Below are positions 58,032 through 64,000 of a DNA stretch of 64,000 nt, piece by piece. Each line of letters opens with the position of its first letter. The first letter of the stretch is position 1. A program made the position numbers and the translations under genes. Below the pieces are notes generated by a model. That model was given only the letters and a program-made list of their open reading frames with translations. It did no database searches and was not told where the DNA came from. The stretch is from Microbacterium sp. H83 (GTDB taxonomy: Bacteria; Actinomycetota; Actinomycetes; Actinomycetales; Microbacteriaceae): assembly GCF_001650405.1 (NCBI RefSeq), contig NZ_LWCU01000023.1:62001-126000 (forward strand). Reading direction: 5' to 3'.

Positions 58032-59519
58032 TCACTCCGCCTTGTCGGCGGCCTTCTTGGCCGGAGCCTTCTTGGCGGCCGGCTTCTTGGCAGCGGGCTT
58101 CTCCGCGGCGTCGGCGTCCTTCTCGGCCGCCTTGTCCGCTGCGGGCTTCTTGGCCGCGGCCTTCTTGGCGGGAGCCTTCTTGGCCGGCTTCTCCTCGGCC
58201 TCGGCTTCGGCCTCGGCGGGGGCGTCGTCCGCTGCCTCGTCATCGGTCACGATGAAGTCCGACAGGTCCACGGTCTTGCCGTTGGTGTCGACGACCTTGA
58301 CCTTGCCCAACGCGATCGCGAGCGCCTTGTTGCGAGCGACCTCGCCGACGAGCGCAGGGAGCTGGTTCGAGGACTGCAGCGCCTCGACGAACTCCTGAGG
58401 AGCCATGCCGTACTGCGCGGCCGACTGGATGAGGTACTGCGAGAGCTCCTCCTGCGAGACCTGCACGTCGGCCTGCTCGGCGATCGTGTCGAGGAGGACC
58501 TGCGTGCGGAACTGCTTCTCGCTCGCCTCGGTCACCTCGGCGCGGTGCACGTCGTCCTCGAGGCGCCCTTCGCCCTCGAGATGGTTGTGCACCTCGTCCT
58601 CGATGAGCTGCGGCGGGACCGGGATCTCGATCTGCTCGAGGAGCGTCTCGACGAGCTTGTCGCGGGCAGCGGAGCCCTGCGTGAAGACGCCCTGCTGGGC
58701 GACGCGCTCGGCGAGGCTCGCGCGGAGCTCGGCGATCGTGTCGAACTCGCTGGCGATCTGCGCGAAGTCGTCGTCCGCCTCGGGCAGCTCGCGCTCCTTG
58801 ACGGCCTTGACCGTCACCGAGACCTCGGCCTCGGAGCCGGCGTGGTCGCCGCCCACGAGTGCGGAGCGGAACGTCGTGTCCTCACCGGCCGTGAGCGACT
58901 CGATGGCGTCGTCGATGCCCTCGAGGAGCTCGCCGGAGCCGACCTCGTACGACACGCCCTCGGCGCGGTCGATCTCGGCGCCGTCGATCGTCGCGACGAG
59001 GTCGAGCTCGACGAAGTCGCCCTTGGCTGCGGGGCGGTCGACGGGGACGAGCGTGCCGAAGCGCGCGCGCATGTTCTCGAGCTCGGCGTCGAGGGCCGCG
59101 TCATCGGCCTCGACGGCGTCGACGGTCACCGTGATGCCGTCGTACGAGGGCAGCTCGATGTCGGGACGGACGTCGACCTCGACGTCGACCAGGAGGTCGC
59201 CGGAGAAGTCCTTCTCGTTCGGCCACTGGGTGATCTCCGCAGACGGACGACCGACGACACGGATCTTGTGCTCGGCGGTGGCGTCGCGGAAGAACTTGTC
59301 GAGGCCCTCGTTGACCGCGTGCTCGATGACCGCGCCGCGCCCGATGCGCTGGTCGATGATCGGAGCCGGGACCTTGCCCTTGCGGAAGCCGGGGATCTGC
59401 ACGTCCTGAGCGATGTGCTCGTAGGCGTGAGCGATGCTGGGCTTGAGGTCGTCGGGGGTGACCGTGATGCTGAGCTTGACCCGGGTCGGGGTCAGCTTCT
59501 CGACGGTGCTGTTCGCCAT
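58032..59519 (-). CDS. tig: Trigger factor (ribosome-associated chaperone / prolyl isomerase)
   Basis: A 495-residue chaperone that binds nascent chains at L23. The N-terminal ribosome-binding domain contains the signature-like [11 protein letters not shown] near residue 45. The PPIase domain ([17 protein letters not shown]) covers about 155-240, and the SurA-like helical domain follows. The last about 70 residues are unusual: an Ala/Glu/Asp stretch then repeated Lys-Pro-Ala-Ala blocks ([15 protein letters not shown]). The ATG at MANSTVEK is chosen; the longer frame runs into tRNA-Pro. Confidence 0.96.
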   Translation of the reverse strand: MANSTVEKLTPTRVKLSITVTPDDLKPSIAHAYEHIAQDVQIPGFRKGKVPAPIIDQRIGRGAVIEHAVNEGLDKFFRDATAEHKIRVVGRPSAEITQWPNEKDFSGDLLVDVEVDVRPDIELPSYDGITVTVDAVEADDAALDAELENMRARFGTLVPVDRPAAKGDFVELDLVATIDGAEIDRAEGVSYEVGSGELLEGIDDAIESLTAGEDTTFRSALVGGDHAGSEAEVSVTVKAVKERELPEADDDFAQIASEFDTIAELRASLAERVAQQGVFTQGSAARDKLVETLLEQIEIPVPPQLIEDEVHNHLEGEGRLEDDVHRAEVTEASEKQFRTQVLLDTIAEQADVQVSQEELSQYLIQSAAQYGMAPQEFVEALQSSNQLPALVGEVARNKALAIALGKVKVVDTNGKTVDLSDFIVTDDEAADDAPAEAEAEAEEKPAKKAPAKKAAAKKPAADKAAEKDADAAEKPAAKKPAAKKAPAKKAADKAE

Positions 59520-59581
59520 GCTGGTGTGTTCTCCTTGTGGTTTCCGCGCTGGATCGCGGCTGTCGGGCCGATCGTGCCGTG

Positions 59582-59655
59582 TCGGGGCGACAGGAGTTGA
59601 ACCTGCGACCTCCCGCTCCCAAAGCGGGCGCTCTACCAAACTGAGCTACGCCCCG
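59582..59655 (-). tRNA. tRNA-Pro (anticodon TGG)
   Basis: A 74-base cloverleaf on the minus strand. The acceptor CGGGGCG pairs with CGCCCCG, the anticodon stem CCCGC/GCGGG encloses TTTGGGA (anticodon TGG), and the T-arm GCAGG-TTCAACT-CCTGT has a single weak pair. CCA is not encoded. It decodes CCA and probably CCG/CCN by wobble. Confidence 0.96.
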
Positions 59656-59765
59656 GGGAATCCGCACGCAGATTCAGCCCCACCGAGTCTAACGGACGAG
59701 AGCACCCCCGCCAGTCCGCTATGATCGATGAGTCGGCACCGACTCCACGGGTCTCCGCCGACAAC

Positions 59766-59836
59766 GGGGCTGTAGCTTAGTGGTAAAGCCTCTGTCTTCC
59801 AAACAGATGATGCGAGTTCGATTCTCGTCAGCCCCT
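59766..59836 (+). tRNA. tRNA-Gly (anticodon TCC)
   Basis: A 71-base cloverleaf: acceptor GGGGCTG with CAGCCCC, anticodon stem TCTGT/ACAGA around CTTCCAA (anticodon TCC), T-arm GCGAG-TTCGATT-CTCGT. CCA is not encoded. A -10-like TATGAT lies about 40 bases upstream (59720-59725). It is divergent from tRNA-Pro and ends at a strong terminator. Confidence 0.96.
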
Positions 59837-59841
59837 CGCTC

Positions 59842-59878
59842 CGAAGGCCTCCGCAGATGCGGGGGCCTTCGTCTTTTT
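59842..59878 (+). terminator. Terminator after tRNA-Gly
   Basis: A stem CGAAGGCCTCCGC / GCGGGGGCCTTCG with loop AGAT followed by TCTTTTT, the best U-tract terminator in the window. Confidence 0.9.
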
Positions 59879-59945
59879 GTCGAACCGATGGACCTCCTTC
59901 TGGCAGAGTCGACATACGCAGGTCTTGACCGGAGGTCTCCACCGC

Positions 59946-61148
59946 ATGTCCGTCCCCACCGGCTTCGTCGATCCCCCACCCGGCGGGCACACGCTGCCCC
60001 CCGTCTTCCACAGCGCCTCGCCGGCGCAGAGACGCCCGCGACGCCGGGCCGGGTGGCTCCTCGGCGCCCTCGGCATCCTGCTGGTCGCCGGCATCCTCTC
60101 AGCGCTGCAGGTGGCCGCGAATCTCGGTTACGACGAGGCCCGGTCCGACTTCGACGACACCCGCACCTCCACCCGATCCGCGATGTCTGTGGTGCAGGGG
60201 GCCGCGGACATGGTCGCGGGCACCGCGGAGGTCGCTGACCTCCTCCTCCAGAGCGACAGCGGGGTTCTCGTCGATCCCGCCGCGAGGGACGCCCTGACCG
60301 CCGCGGTCGGCGATGCCCGGGAGGCCGACGAGGCGGCCCGCCGACTCCTCGGCGAGTCGATCCCGGGCGCCGGACCGAAGCCCTCCTTCTTCTGGGAGCT
60401 GTTCGCGGCGTCCGAGGGTCTCGCCGAGCGGACCGACGACCTCGAGCGCGTCGGTCGGGACCTCGCCGCGCAGTCCCCCGAGCTGGACACCGCGAACGCC
60501 TCGCTCACCGATGCCGGCCTCGCCGTGCTGGGCTCGGCCGCGACCGCCGCGAGCTCGTTCGAGGCCGCGCACCTGTCCGCCAAGAACGACGCCGTGATCG
60601 CCCTGCGCGACGCCGCGACGGACGTCACTCTCGCCTCCGCGCTCGACGACCAGGCGGTCGGAGCGCTGGTCGCTCTGCAGGATGCCGCAGGGCAGGTCGT
60701 CGCTTCGGAGCAGGCCGAGCTCGCGGAGAAGGCGGGCCCTCTGCAGTCGGTGCGTCTCGAGATCGAGGCGTTCGCGCGGTCCCTGGCCCCCGGCGTCCTG
60801 ATCGAGTTCGACTGGAGCCCGGTCGTCAACAACGCCGGATTCAACGGCAGCATGGGCGGCCTGACCACCTGGTGGTGGGACGAGCCGGACAGGGCGGTGA
60901 TCGAGCTGTCGAACTCCGTCGCCGAGCAGTGGCCCGCCGATCGGAGCAAGGCGCTCGTCGCGCACGAGGTCGGACACGCGATCAGCGTGAAGTGCGAGGA
61001 CATGTACGACTCCACCACGCAGGACAGCATCGAGAAGTGGGCGACGGCGTGGGCGATCGGGATGGGCTTCAGTGACGACGCCAATGGCGTGTGGGCCTAC
61101 GGCTACCCGCCCCAGTCGTACATCGACGCCGCGCTCGCCTGCCGTTGA
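59946..61148 (+). CDS. Membrane-anchored HExxH protein, putative zinc metallopeptidase
   Basis: A 400-residue protein. Residues 1-35 are Pro-rich and basic, followed by a membrane helix (WLLGALGILLVAGILSALQVAANLGY, about 36-61). A long helical extracytoplasmic region covers about 62-280 (repeated Ala-rich heptads). The C-terminal domain (280-400) holds the metal motif HEVGH at 340-344. A downstream third ligand could be the Glu in KCEDMY or the Asp in WAIGMGFSDDANGV. HExxH is short and can be fortuitous, but the flanking VAHEVGHAIS helix fits gluzincin/metzincin-like helices. No family was recognised. Confidence 0.68.
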   Translation: MSVPTGFVDPPPGGHTLPPVFHSASPAQRRPRRRAGWLLGALGILLVAGILSALQVAANLGYDEARSDFDDTRTSTRSAMSVVQGAADMVAGTAEVADLLLQSDSGVLVDPAARDALTAAVGDAREADEAARRLLGESIPGAGPKPSFFWELFAASEGLAERTDDLERVGRDLAAQSPELDTANASLTDAGLAVLGSAATAASSFEAAHLSAKNDAVIALRDAATDVTLASALDDQAVGALVALQDAAGQVVASEQAELAEKAGPLQSVRLEIEAFARSLAPGVLIEFDWSPVVNNAGFNGSMGGLTTWWWDEPDRAVIELSNSVAEQWPADRSKALVAHEVGHAISVKCEDMYDSTTQDSIEKWATAWAIGMGFSDDANGVWAYGYPPQSYIDAALACR

Positions 61149-61167
61149 GAGACCGCGCCGGACACGA

Positions 61168-61199
61168 AGAAGCCGCCGCGACGGATCGCGACGGCTTCT
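61168..61199. terminator. Bidirectional terminator between HExxH gene and rbpA
   Basis: AGAAGCCG and CGGCTTCT form the outer stem with an inner CGCGA/TCGCG pair, one mismatch and a CGGA loop. It sits 20 bases from each of the two convergent stops. Confidence 0.7.
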
Positions 61200-61218
61200 G
61201 TCCCCTGAGGGCTCGAGG

Positions 61219-61572
61219 TCACTGACCGCGGCGCTCGCGCAGCTGGGTAAGCGCGTCCTCGAGGAGCTGGACGGCCTCCTCGTCGGTGCGCCGCTCCTTC
61301 ACATAGGCGAGGTGGGTCTTGTAGGGCTCGGCCTTCGCCAGCGCGGGAGGGTTCGCCTTGTCGCGTCCGGCGGGGAGGCCGGACTGCGGGTGGTCGATCG
61401 TGTCGGGGATCTCCTCCTCGGGGAGGCCGGCGGCGAAGTAGCGCACCGTCTCGTTACCGAGTCCGTCCCAGTAGGAGACCGCGATGCGGTCGGCGTGGTA
61501 GCCGTGGTCCTGCTCCCCCATGGGGCCGGAACCGACACGGGTGCCGCGAATGGCGTTTCCACCGGTAGCCAT
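61219..61572 (-). CDS. rbpA: RNA polymerase-binding protein RbpA
   Basis: A 117-residue actinobacterial transcription factor that binds sigma-A and the polymerase, stabilising open complexes. The core pattern (ADRIAVSYWDGLGNETVRYFAAG, EEEIPDTIDHPQSGLPAG, YKTHLAYVKERRTDEEA) matches RbpA. It has no cysteine, so the Streptomyces-type zinc site is absent. The start ATG overlaps the secG stop as TGATG, so it is coupled to secG. Confidence 0.93.
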   Translation of the reverse strand: MATGGNAIRGTRVGSGPMGEQDHGYHADRIAVSYWDGLGNETVRYFAAGLPEEEIPDTIDHPQSGLPAGRDKANPPALAKAEPYKTHLAYVKERRTDEEAVQLLEDALTQLRERRGQ

Positions 61573-61820
61573 CAGATCACCTGGAACTTCGTGATGAGAC
61601 CGAGCGCGACGATCGCCACGAACCACGCGAGCGCGAGGATCACCGTGAATCGGTTGAGATTGCGCTCTGCGAGGCCCGACGAGCCGACGGCGGAGGACAT
61701 GCCTCCGCCGAACATGTCGGACAGGCCGCCGCCGCGACCCTTGTGGAGCAGGATGAGGAGGGTCAGCAGGACGCTGGTGATACCCAGCACGACCTGCAGG
61801 ACGAACTCGAGAATTTCCAC
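61572..61820 (-). CDS. secG: Preprotein translocase subunit SecG
   Basis: An 82-residue membrane protein with two TM helices (VLQVVLGITSVLLTLLILLH and FTVILALAWFVAIVALGLI) and the loop motif GRGGGLSDMFGGGM between, typical of SecG, a partner of SecYE. A possible -10 (TATACT, 61866-61871, minus strand) lies about 45 bases upstream, giving it its own promoter between tpiA and secG. Confidence 0.95.
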   Translation of the reverse strand: MEILEFVLQVVLGITSVLLTLLILLHKGRGGGLSDMFGGGMSSAVGSSGLAERNLNRFTVILALAWFVAIVALGLITKFQVI

Positions 61821-61873
61821 GAGGAAGAGCCTTTCGCTGGGGCAGGACTGCCCCCGTAACGGTCAAGTATACG

Positions 61874-61901
61874 GTGCGGCGGGGCCGGAGCCCCGCCGCA
61901 C
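61874..61901 (-). terminator. Terminator after tpiA
   Basis: A perfect 12-bp stem GTGCGGCGGGGC / GCCCCGCCGCAC around CGGA, 4 bases after the tpiA stop. It overlaps the region where the secG promoter begins. Confidence 0.8.
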
Positions 61902-61905
61902 GCGC

Positions 61906-62697
61906 TCATACCCCGACGTGCTTCTCGAAGCGGATGATGGCCGCGAACTCGTCGACGACCAGGCTCGCGCCTCCGACCAGGGCACCGTCGACGTCGGGCT
62001 CCCGCATGAAGCTGGCGATGTTCGCCGCCTTCACCGATCCCCCGTAGAGGATGCGGGTGCGGGCTGCCGCCTCGTCTCCGAGCACCTTCGCGACGACGGC
62101 GCGCAGGGCCGCGCAGACGTCCTGCGCCTGCTGCGGCGTCGCCGCCTGTCCGGAGCCGATCGCCCAGACGGGCTCGTAGGCCACGACGATGTCGGCGTCC
62201 TTCGAGAGTCCCTGCAGGGCGGTCTCGAGCTGACCGACCGGAACAGCGCTCGCGCCGAACTTCTCCAAATCCTCGGAGGTCTCGCCGACGCAGATGACGG
62301 GCGACAGGCCGTGCTTCAGCGCGGCCTTCGTCTTCGCGGCGACGACCTCGTCGGTCTCGGCGTGGTACTCGCGCCGCTCGGAGTGGCCGATGATGACGTA
62401 CTTCGCGTCGAGCTTCGCCAGGAACGCGCCCGAGACCTCCCCGGTGTACGCGCCGGAGTCGTGTGCGGAGACGTCCTGCGCGCCCAGGGCGAACGGGATC
62501 TTGTCGGCATCGATCAGCGTCTGCACGCTGCGGATGTCCGTGAAGGGCGGGAACACCGCGACCTCGACGGAGCCGTCCTCGTGCTTGGCGTCTTTGAGCG
62601 TCCAGTGCAGCTTCTGCACGAAGGCGACCGCCTGCAGGTGGTCGAGGTTCATCTTCCAGTTGCCCGCGATCAGCGGGGTACGGGTGTTCATGCCCAT
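61906..62697 (-). CDS. tpiA: Triosephosphate isomerase
   Basis: A 263-residue glycolytic enzyme. The catalytic Lys is in AGNWKMN, the electrophilic His in IIGHSERRE near 100 and the base Glu in [12 protein letters not shown] near 172; loop 6 and YGGSV are intact. I chose ATG at 62697 because GGAGG lies 7 bases upstream; a second ATG at 62691 (ATGA with the pgk stop) is the alternative. Part of gap-pgk-tpiA. Confidence 0.97.
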   Translation of the reverse strand: MGMNTRTPLIAGNWKMNLDHLQAVAFVQKLHWTLKDAKHEDGSVEVAVFPPFTDIRSVQTLIDADKIPFALGAQDVSAHDSGAYTGEVSGAFLAKLDAKYVIIGHSERREYHAETDEVVAAKTKAALKHGLSPVICVGETSEDLEKFGASAVPVGQLETALQGLSKDADIVVAYEPVWAIGSGQAATPQQAQDVCAALRAVVAKVLGDEAAARTRILYGGSVKAANIASFMREPDVDGALVGGASLVVDEFAAIIRFEKHVGV

Positions 62698-63902
62698 CCG
62701 AGCACCTCCAGTCCGGGTAGTCTCTTGCCCTCGAGGAATTCGAGGCTGGCTCCGCCGCCGGTCGAGATGTGACCGAAGCGGTCGTCCGCGAAGCCGAGCT
62801 GACGCACCGCAGCGGCGGAGTCGCCGCCGCCGACGACGCTCAGCCCGTCGACCTCGGTGAGCGCCTGGGCCACGGCCTTCGTGCCGTTCGCGAACGCAGG
62901 GAACTCGAACACGCCCATGGGCCCGTTCCAGAACACCGTCTTCGACCCGCGGATGACCTCCGCGAAGCGTGCCGCGGTCTCCGGCCCGATGTCGAGGCCG
63001 ATGCCCGCCGCGCCGAACGCGGTGCTCTCGATCGCGTCCGCGGACACGGTCTCGTGAGCGGCGTCCGCAGAGAACGACTCCGCCACGACGACGTCGGTCG
63101 GGAGGACGAGCTCGACCCCGCGCTTCTCCGCCTCGGCGATATAGCCGCGCACCGTCTCGAGCTGGTCCTCCTCGAGCAGGCTGGACGCGACGTCGTGGCC
63201 CTGCGCCTTGAGGAACGTGAACAGCATCCCGCCACCGACGAGGATGCGATCCACGCGGGGCAGGAGGTGGGAGATGACGCCGAGCTTGTCGCTCACCTTG
63301 GAGCCGCCGAGAACGACCGCGTAAGGCCGCTCGGGGTTCTCGGTCAGACGGTCCAGCACCTCGAGCTCGGCCGCGATGAGCAGACCGGCCGCCGACGGGA
63401 TGAGCTCGGCGAGGTCGTAGACGCTCGCCTGCTTGCGGTGCACGACGCCGAAGCCGTCGGAGACGAGGACGTCGCCGAGCTCCGCCAGCTGCGCGGCGAA
63501 CGCGCCGCGCTCGGCGTCGTCCTTCGAGGTCTCGCCCGCGTTGAAGCGCAGGTTCTCGATCACGACGACGCCGCCGTCCTCGAGGGAGTCGACGGCCTCC
63601 TGCGCCGACTCGCCGACGGTGTCGCGCGCGAACGCGACCGGCTTGCCGAGCAGCTCGGAGAGGCGCTGGGCGACCGGCGCCAGGCTGTACTGCGGGTCGG
63701 GCGCGCCGTCGGGGCGGCCGAGGTGCGAGCACACGACGACGCGGGCGCCGGCGTTGATGAGAGCGTTGAGGGTCGGCAGCGAGGCGCGCACACGGCCATC
63801 GTCCGTTATGGTCCCGTCCCGCAGGGGGACGTTGAGATCACAACGGACGATGACGCGCTTGCCCTCGAGCGAACCCAGCGAATCCAGGGTGCGCAGAGTC
63901 AT
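62688..63902 (-). CDS. pgk: Phosphoglycerate kinase
   Basis: A 404-residue kinase that makes ATP from 1,3-bisphosphoglycerate. [14 protein letters not shown] near 20 is the N-domain substrate motif, [15 protein letters not shown] near 195 and [17 protein letters not shown] near 325 complete the family set, and [11 protein letters not shown] near 360 binds nucleotide. It follows gap by 9 bases and overlaps tpiA. Confidence 0.98.
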   Translation of the reverse strand: MTLRTLDSLGSLEGKRVIVRCDLNVPLRDGTITDDGRVRASLPTLNALINAGARVVVCSHLGRPDGAPDPQYSLAPVAQRLSELLGKPVAFARDTVGESAQEAVDSLEDGGVVVIENLRFNAGETSKDDAERGAFAAQLAELGDVLVSDGFGVVHRKQASVYDLAELIPSAAGLLIAAELEVLDRLTENPERPYAVVLGGSKVSDKLGVISHLLPRVDRILVGGGMLFTFLKAQGHDVASSLLEEDQLETVRGYIAEAEKRGVELVLPTDVVVAESFSADAAHETVSADAIESTAFGAAGIGLDIGPETAARFAEVIRGSKTVFWNGPMGVFEFPAFANGTKAVAQALTEVDGLSVVGGGDSAAAVRQLGFADDRFGHISTGGGASLEFLEGKRLPGLEVLGWA

Positions 63903-63911
63903 GGGAGTGTC

Positions 63912-64000
<89 letters not shown>

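Overview
The window is high-G+C, densely packed actinobacterial chromosome, most likely Microbacterium or a close Microbacteriaceae relative. The evidence is the codon bias (long antisense ORFs opposite nearly every gene), the actinobacterial marker RbpA, two ClpP paralogues, a DUF4233-folC-ndk set, a VKOR protein, a WXG100/EspC-type module, and an ileS T-box leader of the actinobacterial translational kind. There is no prophage, insertion sequence, rRNA operon or CRISPR array. The content is mainly core chromosome with a few accessory insertions. Layout, left to right. 1-4.5 kb: the end of a peptide-type ABC ATPase gene, a family 5 solute-binding lipoprotein, an alpha/beta hydrolase and a convergent MFS exporter. 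4.8-9.2 kb: rpsT facing holA, comEC and comEA. 9.3-13.2 kb: leuS and a pabB-like chorismate enzyme. 13.3-19.1 kb: DedA, an App1-domain protein, a protein usually labelled 3-methyladenine glycosylase, a secreted GH3 enzyme, an NAD(P)-binding protein, a flavin monooxygenase-like protein and tRNA-Ala(GGC). 19.2-30.1 kb: a long minus-strand block with an SDR, rsfS, an acidic membrane-anchored protein, nadD, proA, proB, obg, rpmA, rplU and an RNase E/G with a long repetitive N-terminal tail. 30.4-36.8 kb: VKOR on the plus strand facing ndk, DUF4233, folC and ileS, with a T-box leader before ileS. 37-43.1 kb: a truncated AbiEi-like fragment, a pentapeptide-like protein and a complete four-gene peptide/nickel-type ABC importer (lipoprotein, two permeases, fused double ATPase). 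43.3-46.4 kb: a five-gene type VII secretion accessory module (YbaB-like, WXG100, EspC-like, a large alpha/beta-hydrolase candidate effector, lipoprotein) with its own promoter and no secretion ATPase in view. 46.5-51.6 kb: valS, small ORFs, an ArsR-type regulator with a striking repeat operator, and clpX. 51.7-56.0 kb: a deoxyribose/deoxynucleoside catabolic operon (SorC/DeoR-type regulator, deoC, full ALDH, catalytically incomplete ALDH-like protein) lying between clpX and clpP2. 56.1-59.5 kb: clpP2, clpP1, a TPR protein and tig. 59.6-64 kb: tRNA-Pro and tRNA-Gly, a membrane-anchored HExxH protein, then rbpA, secG, tpiA, pgk and the 3' end of gap. Many adjacent genes overlap by ATGA or TGATG, indicating translational coupling: comEA-comEC, nadD-hypothetical-rsfS, obg-proB, ileS-folC-DUF4233, the ABC importer, the deo operon and secG-rbpA. 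The most informative regulatory features are the ileS T-box with a readable sequestrator/antisequestrator switch, the tandem CTTTGCA array over an apparently leaderless promoter of the ArsR-type gene, and the palindrome ahead of the deo regulator. The best candidates for something undescribed are the type VII module with its lipase-like protein and the half-length ALDH encoded after its full-length partner.
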